A stretch of DNA of 33,135 nucleotides from Candidatus Fermentibacterota bacterium. GTDB lineage: Bacteria > Fermentibacterota > Fermentibacteria > Fermentibacterales > JCC-6. Within the stretch, counting starts at the first letter, position 1, and every line of letters begins with the position of its first letter. The stretch is taken from the NCBI GenBank assembly GCA_029571005.1, contig JAKPTG010000030.1, forward strand, positions 1 to 33,135, given 5' to 3'. The notes below the pieces were generated by a model that did no database searches, was not told the origin of the DNA, and saw only the letters and a program-made list of their open reading frames with translations. Shown piece after piece: positions 24,829-32,775 of this stretch. The translations under genes were made by a program, and so were the position numbers.

Positions 24829-25708
24829 ATGATAAACGCTATGAAGAGCATCATCGAATTCCGGAATTCCTTAGAGAATGATAAAGATTTTAACTCCAGT
24901 AAGATTGTTGAGGAGTATATCGAGTTTGCAAAACGAAATATTACATTCAGATCCTTGTGTGAAAAACCTAATCAAATTAAGACGTTTGGATTGAGCGGCA
25001 GATCGGGAACCAATGAAACAGAGTCTGAACAAGGTGAAGTGACACTTTGTCAAGCGCTTTTTAATACCTATAAGCCAAAATCAAAACAAAAAATGCGTAT
25101 TAAAGACTATGGTCAATATTATATAGTTGATTACCAAACACCTTTAAAAAATACTGATAAAGACGAATCTTGGGGTAAAATCGATTTAGTCGGTTTTAAA
25201 CAAAACTCATCTGAGAAACATCTTTGCTTCTGGGAAGTCAAGTATGGGGGGAATCGAGAATCTAAACAAGATTATAATGGGAATCGAGAATCTAAACAAA
25301 ATATATAATGGGAATCGAGACTCTATACATTTTGCAGTAATGGAGTTATTAATTTACTATGCACAGTTTGACAGGACAAACAACGATAAGGCGAAAAAAA
25401 ACTTTCAAAATTTCTTGCTGGAGTTAGCTTTCGTACGAGGTGTTGGACTGAACAATAATACAGTAACCATTCATCAAGATAAACCGGTAGATAACCCGGT
25501 GTTATTCATTGCTGGTGACGAAGGTTATTTTAACAATCAATGGAAGTCAACAAAAACAAAGCAGAGGCATATCGAGTTAAAGGAGGTCATAGAAAAAGAG
25601 CTGAAGCTCAAACTTGAGTTTTTACAGATCGGCACAGAACACCATTGGAAAAAAGACGACAAGAGGTATTATTATGGTAAAGATAATGAGTTAAAAATCC
25701 TCCCATGA
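24829..25708 (+). pseudogene. AT-rich PD-(D/E)XK nuclease-like gene split by tandem repeat frameshift
   Basis: Two track ORFs (to 25308, and 25244-25708) are the halves of one gene. The first half has the PD-(D/E)XK layout: SWGKIDLVGF (Asp) followed by CFWEVKYGG (ExK). Helical support comes from SEQGEVTLCQALFNTY. The second half continues NRDSIHFAVMELLIYYAQF. Between them a 30-bp and a 31-bp unit (25250-25310) throw the frame to a TAA. Removing the 31-bp unit, or both, restores EVKYGGNRDSIHFAV. The start is either the ATG at 24829 (after AAAGGA) or 24841. The gene is markedly AT-rich compared with its neighbours, suggesting horizontal transfer. It is probably a restriction or defence-type nuclease (inference). 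Confidence 0.7.
25250..25310 (+). repeat. Tandem repeat, 30-bp and 31-bp units
   Basis: Unit 1 (25250-25279) and unit 2 (25280-25310) both begin GGAATCGAGAATCTAAACAA and end ATAATG. They differ by a 1-bp length change (GATTATAATG versus AATATATAATG). A third degenerate unit starts GGAATCGAGACTCTATACAT at 25311 and is the ancestral coding sequence. The extra base in unit 2 causes the frameshift. Confidence 0.85.
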
Positions 25709-26172
25709 TGGGCCAAGATTGTATGTCACATTAGATTCGGATATAGTAAAGTAGAACAGCCGCCTCTCCACCGTATCTAACATTGTCTCGCGACATCTCC
25801 ACCCGGTAGAATTGCTGCTTCAATCGGAGGAAGCTGCGATCTAAGGCTCTCCATCGACTTCCCTCAATCATGAAAGCCGGCAAACCCAAATAGAGGATGA
25901 TGACAGTATCGTGGATTGGCGAGGACATATGGACCAGAGTGGCTGAACTCATCGAGGTAAAGAATGATCATCTTTCCCTCCATAAATGTACACGGAGCCC
26001 GCAGCTTTCGCTACGAGCTCCGGGATGCTGCTTGACCAACAAACCCGAAGGAAAGCGGGCTGGCAGCAAGGCGGGTATAACACGACAGTATTCCCCCTGT
26101 CAATCAAGGGGAAAACACCTTGCCGGTGACCATGGTGGAACACAGGTCACTCGTTTCCTCGAATGAAACGGG
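25709..26172. other. Interval without a supported gene, between nuclease remnant and tRNA-Arg
   Basis: ORFs 25731-25952 (-), 25897-26166 (+) and 25949-26143 (-) have no recognisable domain, leader or ribosome-binding site. The base composition returns toward the host level. It may contain degraded mobile-element DNA, but I cannot identify any. Confidence 0.5.
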
Positions 26173-26249
26173 TGGTACGCCCGTAGGGAATCGAACCCCA
26201 AACCTTCTGGTCCGTAGCCAGATGCTCTATCCGATTGAGCTACGGGCGC
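26173..26249 (-). tRNA. tRNA-Arg (ACG)
   Basis: A 77-nt cloverleaf on the minus strand. Acceptor GCGCCCG/CGGGCGT has a G1:T72 wobble at the end. The D arm is GCTCAATCGGATAGAGC, and the anticodon stem CTGG/CCAG encloses loop CTACGGA with anticodon ACG. The T arm is TGGGGTTCGATTCCCTA, and CCA is encoded. It reads the CGN box after inosine modification. It borders the accessory zone on its 3' side. Confidence 0.95.
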
Positions 26250-26301
26250 ACCGGATGAGATGAATAAGTAAACTACTATCTTGCTCCGGGCTCGGTCAAG
26301 C

Positions 26302-27186
26302 TCAGCTCCGGTACACCTCCCGGTATTCCAATCGGCGGGTTTCCCGGGGGGGGATGAGTATTTCCGCGGCGAAGCCCTCCCCCGGTTCCGTCACCGCCCC
26401 CCTGGGAAGTCTTCCGGGGAGAACGATCCGGTAGCGGACATCCCTGTCGGCGGTGGAGCGCATATCCAGCCGGCAGTTGTACGCGTCGCCCCTGAAGGTC
26501 CAGCTCAGGTCGGTTTGAAGAAGGTGGTCGGCGGAAATCCATATCGTGTCCGACCGGAGGAACGCGCCGTTCCCCCCGGGCAGGGTGGGAGGGGTTTCAT
26601 GCACCGGAACGGCGATCACCGGGTTCCATCTGCCCTCAACGGGAAAGCCGTATACCAGAAGCGTGTCCGGAGGGGACGATTCGATCTCCCACCAAGGGAA
26701 AAATACTCCCTGCGGGGGTATGACCAGCGGCCCGCTGCTCCTGGCAAGCGGCCCGCCGCCGGCGTCAAGCTGAACCTTGTCGGCGCGCCATGTCTCCCCG
26801 GTGTTGTTCAGTAGAAGCGCCCCGCCCCGGGTCCTGGGCCCCGGAGTTATCCGCAGTTCCCAGCTCAATCCTTCCAGATGAAGCGACGCCAGGGATTCCC
26901 CGAAGCTGAGGAGAATCGGGAAAGCCGACTCTTCCATGACCTTCTGTATGCCCGTGCTGTCTTCCGGCTTCACGGTGAGTTCCAGAAGGCTGACACCGGG
27001 AGTGGAAAGGGTCCGGGCGAAGTCAACCGGCGAGCCGAGCCGCGGGGTCCCGGTGACCACAGCTTCCCGTTCGGTGCTGAGGAAGATGGTTACTCCCTGC
27101 AGGTCTTCAGATGCGTACCCGGTGTATCCCCTGCCGGTGCAGCCCGTCATGACGAGCACCGCGACACTGGCCAAAAACCGCTTCAT
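26302..27186 (-). CDS. Putative lipoprotein of unknown function
   Basis: A 294-aa protein starting MKRFLASVAVLVMTGCTGRG, with a strong lipobox (VMTGC), so it is probably lipid-anchored in the envelope. The mature chain is beta-rich: SWELRITPGPRTRGGALLL, LVIPPQGVFFPWWEIE and RRLEYREVYRS. It has no recognised domain, and the look is that of Ig-like modules. It is divergent from the membrane protein at 27216, with only 29 bp between the two start codons, so the promoters must overlap or read from within. Confidence 0.72.
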   Translation of the reverse strand: MKRFLASVAVLVMTGCTGRGYTGYASEDLQGVTIFLSTEREAVVTGTPRLGSPVDFARTLSTPGVSLLELTVKPEDSTGIQKVMEESAFPILLSFGESLASLHLEGLSWELRITPGPRTRGGALLLNNTGETWRADKVQLDAGGGPLARSSGPLVIPPQGVFFPWWEIESSPPDTLLVYGFPVEGRWNPVIAVPVHETPPTLPGGNGAFLRSDTIWISADHLLQTDLSWTFRGDAYNCRLDMRSTADRDVRYRIVLPGRLPRGAVTEPGEGFAAEILIPPRETRRLEYREVYRS

Positions 27187-27215
27187 GGGCTATCTATCCT
27201 CCCTGGAGGTGACCG

Positions 27216-27950
27216 ATGGGGGACTCCGTGCGTAATCTAAGTTTCAACCGTTCCTTCCGCGAGGGGTTGAGCGAACTGCTGGAACCCAGGAATCTGGCCA
27301 TTCTGATAACGGTACCCATGCTGGTGGCCCTGGCTTCCCTTGTGGAGGGAAAGCTGGAAATCCAGGGGACCATAGGTCCCTTCAGCAGGTATCAGACCGT
27401 GAGAATGCTCGTCTGGAACGTCGCCGTTATGGTCTCGCTGATGGCGACGATCCGGGGCGGGCTCACCCTGGGACGCCTCTGGCGCTTCGAGAAAACCTTG
27501 TCCGGCGGGGATGCCGCAGGCCACGTGCTCGGAACGGTGCTTTCTCTGTTCCTCTGCTACTTCGGAGTGTTGTGCGTGATGGGCGCCGCAGTCATGCTGG
27601 CCACCCAGAAACTCGACCCGTCGGGTTTTCTGTTTCTGGCGGTCTGGTGTACGCCGGTTCTGTTCTGGGGCGTTTCGCTTTCGTCTCTTCTGTCGCTGCT
27701 GGCGGACGGGCCCGGAGCCGCATGGATGGGGGCCTGCTACCTGATCCTTTCACTGGTCCCCGGGTTGTACGGGCGGGAGGTCACTCCCTGGCTGGTGCCT
27801 CCCATCGGGCGGCTGGTGGCGTCAACGGTAAACGGGGTGTTCTGCCCCAGGGTGCTGCTTGCCATCGTGCTCCACGGGCTGGCATGCCTGGTTCTGGCCG
27901 GGGCGGTGTACCGGCTCAGGAGCCGGAAAGCATCCAGGCGTTGGCCATGA
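27216..27950 (+). CDS. Polytopic membrane protein (ABC-2-like)
   Basis: A 244-aa protein with GGAGGTG before the ATG. About six hydrophobic segments follow a cytoplasmic N-terminus: NLAILITVPMLVALASL, MLVWNVAVMVSLMAT, VLGTVLSLFLCYFGVLCVMG, FLFLAVWCTPVLFWGVSL, WMGACYLILSLVPGLY and VLLAIVLHGLACLVLAGAV. The layout is like ABC-2-type permeases such as those in export or gliding systems, but no ATPase gene is adjacent. It ends in a basic tail. The 3' end overlaps the convergent downstream gene by 35 bp. The assignment is by topology only. Confidence 0.65.
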   Translation: MGDSVRNLSFNRSFREGLSELLEPRNLAILITVPMLVALASLVEGKLEIQGTIGPFSRYQTVRMLVWNVAVMVSLMATIRGGLTLGRLWRFEKTLSGGDAAGHVLGTVLSLFLCYFGVLCVMGAAVMLATQKLDPSGFLFLAVWCTPVLFWGVSLSSLLSLLADGPGAAWMGACYLILSLVPGLYGREVTPWLVPPIGRLVASTVNGVFCPRVLLAIVLHGLACLVLAGAVYRLRSRKASRRWP

Positions 27951-28464
27951 TGAACTCCATGACATCCCCGATGCCGGGAACCGCCGAATTGGGCGCCATA
28001 CCGTAGATCAGAACCGCGTAACCGTCCCGGAACACTCCGTACGCCCTTCCCCTGAAATGCACGTCGGCGCCGGAAAGCAGATTGAAGTTCAGCGAGGAGG
28101 CGAGCCCCAGGGGGCGCACTCCGGCGGAGATGACCGCGGTGCTGCCCTCCACCCAGTTCATGGAGCCGTAGATTATGCCCCCCGCCAGGTCCGGCGGAAG
28201 CACCGACTCCAGCTTCCGACGGAGCCACAGCCCCCGCTCCACCGGGTTCATGTCCCCGTCAACGGCCCAGTAATGGATGCGGTAGTCGTAGCCGTCGGGG
28301 CCCGGATTGGAGGCAACGGTTCCGGATTCAACGGTGATGACACCCTCTGCCGGGCTGGACAGCTCCGCCGGAAGCCAGCCGAAGGCTATCCCGGGATGCT
28401 CAAGGACATAAACCGGGGTCGGGGCCTCTGCGACGGAGAGCATGACCATAATCAGCGGTATCAT
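27916..28464 (-). CDS. Hypothetical exported protein
   Basis: The track ORF starts at 28548, but the ATG at 28464 has AAGGG at suitable spacing and opens with a leader (MIPLIMVMLSVAEA), giving 182 aa. The chain is beta-rich with YRIHYWAVDGDMNPVERGLW and LRRKLESVLPPDLAGGIIYG and no known motif. It is transcribed downstream of secDF but separated from it by strong hairpins, so it probably has its own promoter. It overlaps the membrane-protein gene in a tail-to-tail arrangement. Confidence 0.65.
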   Translation of the reverse strand: MIPLIMVMLSVAEAPTPVYVLEHPGIAFGWLPAELSSPAEGVITVESGTVASNPGPDGYDYRIHYWAVDGDMNPVERGLWLRRKLESVLPPDLAGGIIYGSMNWVEGSTAVISAGVRPLGLASSLNFNLLSGADVHFRGRAYGVFRDGYAVLIYGMAPNSAVPGIGDVMEFIMANAWMLSGS

Positions 28465-28494
28465 GTTTTTCCCTTCGGTTTGTTTGCCGCAGCT

Positions 28495-28545
28495 TTGAAA
28501 AACGCCCGGCACGTCCGGGGAGGGGGGCGCCTGGGGCGCCCCCCT
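28495..28545 (-). terminator. Tandem hairpins after secDF
   Basis: On the minus strand, directly after the secDF stop, a perfect 11-bp stem (AGGGGGGCGCC/GGCGCCCCCCT with a 3-nt loop, 28521-28545) has no T tract. It is followed by a second stem CCCGG-acgtg-CCGGG and GTTTTT. The second is a weak rho-independent terminator, and together they should end secDF transcription. Confidence 0.7.
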
Positions 28546-28555
28546 CATGACAAGG

Positions 28556-31357
28556 TTACTTCTTCGCCTTCCCCCGCCAGTCTATGAGGATAGGGCCGGC
28601 AATGAAAACCGACGAGAACGTACCCACCAGGATTCCCGACATCAGGGTCAGGGCGAAATCCCTCAGCTCGCCCGAAGTGAAGATGAACAGCATGAGCACC
28701 GCCATGAAGGTGGTGAGGGAAGTGTTGACGGTTCTGCTGAGGGTTTCGTTTATGCTCTTGTTGACTATCGCCTCGAAGGTACGGCCCTTGCGCAGCCTGA
28801 TGTCTTCGCGGATTCTGTCGAAAACCACGATGGTGTTGTTTATGGAGTAGCCGACTATGGTCAGCAGCGCCGCGATTATTGTGAGGGATACCTGTATCCG
28901 CAGAATCGCCAGTAACCCGACGGTGATGATGATGTCGTGGAGCAGCGCGCCCACCGCGGCCACGCCCCACTTGAGCTGGAACCGGTACCAGATGTACAGG
29001 ACGATGAAGAACATGGAGATGAGTATGGCCTTCACCGCCTGGGAGCGGAGTTCGGTGCCCACCCTGGGGCCGATCTGCTTGATGAAGGAAGTCTGCTCGT
29101 CGCCGGCCTCCTCCATCAGCCTGCAGCCGGCCTGCTCCAGAGCCTCGTACACCTGGTCCTTGTCGGTGCTGGCGGTTCTCATCACGAACGCCCTGCCTTC
29201 TCCCGTCCAGTCGGAAAGGGCCTGCACCTGCACACTCAGCAGCCCCTTCTCCTCAAGGACATCGGCCAGCTCTTCCCCGTACTCGTAGGAGGATGTCACG
29301 ACATTGGTCTCCAGCCCGCCGGTGAAGTCAATGGAGAGGTTGAGGCCGCCGTTCACCAGGTAGCCTGCGATTCCCAGCACTATCGCCGAAAGGGAGACCA
29401 GGTACACCTTCCGCCGGACCCGGGTTATCTCCCAGTGGGCGTCGTCGCGGATCAGGTTAAACCTTCCCAGATTGATATCCGTTCTGGAGGGCCGCTGGAG
29501 AAGCATGGAGAATAACGCCCTGGCAAACACAAGGAAGCAGAACATTGTCGCAATAATACCGATGGACAGGGTGACCGCGAAGCCACGGATGGGGCCGGTG
29601 CCGAATCGGTAGAGCACCAACGCGGTGATGAGGGTGGTGATGTTGGCGTCGAGAATGGTGACGAACGCCCGGCTGTAGCCGGCGTCCACCGCCGACCTGA
29701 TCCCCTTGCCGCTTTTGCGCTCCTCCCTGATTCTCTCGTAAATCAGAACGCTCGCATCCACCGCCATGCCTATGGTGAGAATGATACCTGCGATCCCCGG
29801 CATGGTCAGGGTGGAGTTCATACCGCTCAAGCCCAACCGGGTGAGGGGGCCCGGGAAGCACAGGAATCCGAAGATTATCAGCAGGTTGAAGATCAGCGCC
29901 AGCACGGCGAGGAACCCGCCGAAACCGTAGTAAGCGATCAGGAACGCGGCAATCAGAAGAAACGCCACAATCCCCGCGAGAATGCTGTTGCCGATGGATT
30001 TCCTGCCCAGGCTCGGGCCTATGGTCTGTTCCTCGGCGATGATCAGCCGGGCCGGGAGCGAGCCGGCTTTGAGCACGAGCCGAAGATCCCTCGCCTCCTC
30101 CAGGGTGAAGTTGCCGGAGAGCCTGGTGCCGCTGCCGGATATTCTTTCGCGGATGACGGCCACCGAGTAGATGCGGCCGTCAAGAATGATGGACACCCTC
30201 TGCTCGACGTTCTCGCCGGTGATCCGCTCCCAGTTGGCGGCGCCCTGATCATCGAATTCAAGTATCAGGCCGGGTTCCGCCGTAACGGCCTGCTGTCCGC
30301 CTATCTGGACCCGGACATCCTGGAGATTGGCGCCGGTGAGCCGGTAGTACGGGCGCTCGATATGGGTGGAGCGCTCCCAGCCCCGGGTGACGTCGGCGGG
30401 CACAAGGAAAACTCCCACACACCTGCCGATCCCCGGCACGTCCGCCGCCCTCGTGTAGGCGAAGGAAAGGTTGTCCCTCTCCAGAATCGCCCGGGCTTCG
30501 GGGGAATTGACGATGTCCTGGAAGGTCTCGAGATTTTCGCCCTCCACCAGTACCCAGTCGCCGGGGGATACCTGGAGCGACCTGTAATGACGCTCGTCCG
30601 CCAGGGTGATCAGGGAGCCAAGCCTGCCCGAGGACTCGAGAAGCAGCGTCTCATCCGTGGAAGCCCCGGGAAATCCGCCCTCATCCGGCAACGAGAAGCC
30701 GGCGTCACCCGGAGCGGGGGACGAGTCCGCCGCCGCCCCATCGCCGTCCGGCGCTCCGGCCTCCGTCCCGGCCCCGGACAGGGCGGCCTCGATATCGCGG
30801 ATGGTGGGTACCGAAGAGGGTGATGTCACGTTGCCCTTGAGGTTCGGATAAACCACCATTTTGAACTCCAGGAGAGCCTGCCTTTCCACGATGGCCCTTG
30901 CCCTGGCCGGATCCCTCACGCCTGGAAGCTGTACCACGATCCGGTCGCTCCCCTGACGGGTTATGGAAGGTTCCGATACGCCGAACTCGTCTATGCGGTT
31001 GCGGATCACCTCCAGGGCCTGATCCAGGGCCTCGCCGGGGTCAAGCCCCGGAGTCGGCTCCACGGTGTAGGCCAGGTACATGCCGCCCTGAAGGTCGAGG
31101 CCGAGCCTTATGGTGCCCCGGCTGAGATCGTAGAGTTCGTGATACCTCCGGACTTCGGCTTCGCCGCCCGCGGCGTACATTTCGTCCAGCAGGGAGCGGA
31201 AGTAGGGGTTGGAGGTCTCCGGCTGAGCGCTGGCCTCGGCTTTGTCCCTTTCCTGTGAAGGTATCGAGTACCAGCGCAGGGTGGGCCATATCATCAGCAC
31301 CGCCGTGACGAAGACCGCCACGGAACTCCAGATCCGCCATCTGTCGGCTCGCTTCAT
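28556..31357 (-). CDS. secDF: Protein translocase SecDF, single-chain fusion
   Basis: A 933-aa protein in which SecD and SecF are one polypeptide, as in Bacteroidota and some Firmicutes. SecD starts with a membrane segment (WSSVAVFVTAVLMIWPTLRW) followed by the P1 signature LGLDLQGGMYLAYTVEP and the RNRIDEFGVSEP repeat. Its membrane half has SIGNSILAGIVAFLLIAAFL and TLTMPGIAGIILTIGMAVDA. SecF starts near residue 660 with the NLSIDFTGGLETNVV signature and ends with the usual five-helix block (NTSLTTFMAVLMLFIFTSG). SecDF uses proton-motive force to pull proteins after SecA (family knowledge). The insert at about residues 200-245, rich in Ala, Gly and Pro, is a lineage-specific linker. GAAGGG precedes the ATG. 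Confidence 0.95.
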   Translation of the reverse strand: MKRADRWRIWSSVAVFVTAVLMIWPTLRWYSIPSQERDKAEASAQPETSNPYFRSLLDEMYAAGGEAEVRRYHELYDLSRGTIRLGLDLQGGMYLAYTVEPTPGLDPGEALDQALEVIRNRIDEFGVSEPSITRQGSDRIVVQLPGVRDPARARAIVERQALLEFKMVVYPNLKGNVTSPSSVPTIRDIEAALSGAGTEAGAPDGDGAAADSSPAPGDAGFSLPDEGGFPGASTDETLLLESSGRLGSLITLADERHYRSLQVSPGDWVLVEGENLETFQDIVNSPEARAILERDNLSFAYTRAADVPGIGRCVGVFLVPADVTRGWERSTHIERPYYRLTGANLQDVRVQIGGQQAVTAEPGLILEFDDQGAANWERITGENVEQRVSIILDGRIYSVAVIRERISGSGTRLSGNFTLEEARDLRLVLKAGSLPARLIIAEEQTIGPSLGRKSIGNSILAGIVAFLLIAAFLIAYYGFGGFLAVLALIFNLLIIFGFLCFPGPLTRLGLSGMNSTLTMPGIAGIILTIGMAVDASVLIYERIREERKSGKGIRSAVDAGYSRAFVTILDANITTLITALVLYRFGTGPIRGFAVTLSIGIIATMFCFLVFARALFSMLLQRPSRTDINLGRFNLIRDDAHWEITRVRRKVYLVSLSAIVLGIAGYLVNGGLNLSIDFTGGLETNVVTSSYEYGEELADVLEEKGLLSVQVQALSDWTGEGRAFVMRTASTDKDQVYEALEQAGCRLMEEAGDEQTSFIKQIGPRVGTELRSQAVKAILISMFFIVLYIWYRFQLKWGVAAVGALLHDIIITVGLLAILRIQVSLTIIAALLTIVGYSINNTIVVFDRIREDIRLRKGRTFEAIVNKSINETLSRTVNTSLTTFMAVLMLFIFTSGELRDFALTLMSGILVGTFSSVFIAGPILIDWRGKAKK

Positions 31358-31506
31358 TGGTGAATCCCTTCAAAAGATGGTAAAGCCGGTAACACGGGCA
31401 ACACTTAATGTGTAAACAGCAACGGAAAGGCCGGTGATCGCACCCGCGAAGACGGCGGGACGGCAGCCGGCCCGGAAACAGAACGTGTAAAGATACGAAA
31501 CCGACC

Positions 31507-31523
31507 CCGGGTTGACCACCCGG
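31507..31523 (-). terminator. Hairpin abutting the stop codon at 31524
   Basis: CCGGGT-tgacc-ACCCGG is a perfect 6-bp stem that begins in the base after the stop codon of the minus-strand gene. No T-run follows, so it is only a candidate transcription end or mRNA-stabilising hairpin. Confidence 0.4.
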
Positions 31524-31949
31524 TTATCTCGGATCCTTCAGCTCCAGTCTGAGCGGGCGGCCGCCGGGAAGTTCGGCGATGAAGGTCAAGCCGCCCTCCG
31601 GCCTCTCCCGGGTGGAAAGCAGGACGATTCCGCACCTCCTCATGAGCCTGGTTATCTTCAGGTTGGCCTGGGTCACCGTGTGGGCGCCGCTGTCCAGGTC
31701 CATGGTGAGGATGGTGGTGTCGCCGGAAAAGGATTGCCTGGGCTGGTTGCCGTATATCAGCTCCGAGCAGCCGCTCGAAAGCCGATCCATCGGATTCGCA
31801 GACGATACCGTGGATTCGTCGGCCCCCTCCGCCTCCCCCTGCAGCAACGCGGCGGCGGCGTCAAATTCAGGGGAGAAGAAGGCCGTGGCCGCCACCCCCC
31901 CCAGCCCCACCACAGCCAGCAGAAGTACCATAAGCTCGCCGGGTTTCAT
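31524..31949 (-). CDS. Hypothetical single-membrane-segment protein
   Basis: A 141-aa product beginning MKPGELMVLLLAVVGLGGVA, one N-terminal hydrophobic segment that acts as an anchor or leader. AAGG lies 8 bp before the ATG. The rest includes an acidic, Ala-rich stretch (FDAAAALLQGEAEGADEST) and a C-terminal alpha/beta-looking part (IRLMRR-like helix, FIAELPGGRPLRLEL). I recognise no domain. It precedes secDF by about 166 bp on the same strand. Confidence 0.6.
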   Translation of the reverse strand: MKPGELMVLLLAVVGLGGVAATAFFSPEFDAAAALLQGEAEGADESTVSSANPMDRLSSGCSELIYGNQPRQSFSGDTTILTMDLDSGAHTVTQANLKITRLMRRCGIVLLSTRERPEGGLTFIAELPGGRPLRLELKDPR

Positions 31950-32034
31950 CGAAAGCCCTTTCCGTTGCGCTCATCCCGCTTCAGGCTCTATCTTTCCCTC
32001 CCTTGGGGAGTCTGTCAACCCTGCGGGAGGTCCT

Positions 32035-32775
32035 ATGGGAAAAACATGTCTTATCCTTGCATTTGGAGCGGTTTTTCCGGCTATTGCCGGAATGGTGGGA
32101 CCTGGCGCCCTCACGGGGCTGCCCGGCCTTCCCCTGTCTGAAGTGCCGGGGCCGGGAGAACTGTGCGTGAGGACGGGTTTCGGATACGTACACACAGGCG
32201 GCGGCAGTAACCGTCTGGAGATACCTTTCGCCGCCTGCATGGGCTTTGAGGGTGAATACGAAGCCGGGGCGGTCCTCTCCGTCCGGTGTCCGGAAGGCGC
32301 TTCCGCCCGGATAAGCGACATCACCCTGTCCGGCGCCATGCTCTACGAAACCGCCCGGGGGGGGTCGTCACTGAAACTGACGGGTTCCCTTTTCCTGCCC
32401 ACGGGAGAAGAGGCTTTTGACCCCGGGGCGGGGATAGCGGCCGGAACGGTGACCAGCACCACCTTCAGGATGTTCAGGTTCTCCGCCGCCGGGGAGTACA
32501 GGCTTCACGGAGGGCAGTCCCCCTGGAAAGCCCGCTGGGAGGATTCGGCGGCCTTCTCCTTCGGGGGCGTCAGCTACCTTGGGGAGATGGTTTCGGTGTT
32601 CACGTCCGTGTCCGGTGACTCCCGGGGCACTCTGGAGCTAACCGGGGGGGCGTCGCTGGAACCCTGGAGAGAACTGCTGCTGGACCTCATACTGACCGTG
32701 GACATGGCTGACCACGGCGGCATCGCGGGAGCCCTGGGGCTGTCCTGGTCTTTCCGGGGGGGCTCTGAACCCTAA
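32035..32775 (+). CDS. Putative outer-membrane beta-barrel protein
   Basis: The start is the ATG at 32035 after GGGAGG; the longer track frame upstream is a shadow, so the protein is 246 aa. It has a signal peptide (MGKTCLILAFGAVFPAIAG). The mature part alternates strands (CVRTGFGYVHTGGGSNRLEI, SSLKLTGSLFLPTGEEAF, AAFSFGGVSYLGEMV) and ends with GALGLSWSFRGG, as in small outer-membrane barrels. The repeated GxGxAAGxxxS pattern also fits transporter-like barrels. It is convergent with the cysteine desulfurase gene, the ends overlapping by 4 bp. No specific function is evident. Confidence 0.65.
   Translation: MGKTCLILAFGAVFPAIAGMVGPGALTGLPGLPLSEVPGPGELCVRTGFGYVHTGGGSNRLEIPFAACMGFEGEYEAGAVLSVRCPEGASARISDITLSGAMLYETARGGSSLKLTGSLFLPTGEEAFDPGAGIAAGTVTSTTFRMFRFSAAGEYRLHGGQSPWKARWEDSAAFSFGGVSYLGEMVSVFTSVSGDSRGTLELTGGASLEPWRELLLDLILTVDMADHGGIAGALGLSWSFRGGSEP

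Noticed and set aside
24856-24869. 14-bp palindrome GAATTCCGGAATTC
   Set aside because: It lies inside the coding frame (IEFRNSL) and has no neighbouring element, so it is probably chance.
25250-25320. CRISPR array or short repeat-spacer structure
   Set aside because: Units are directly adjacent without spacers, and no cas-like gene is visible.
25731-25952. Possible gene on the minus strand
   Set aside because: No domain, leader or ribosome-binding site could be recognised.
25250-26200. GGGAATCGA shared by the repeat units and the tRNA-Arg T arm
   Set aside because: Nine bases is too short to claim an attachment-site duplication, and flanks do not match.
27216-28006. Possible complete ABC exporter
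   Set aside because: Only a membrane protein with permease-like topology is present; there is no ATP-binding cassette gene beside it.
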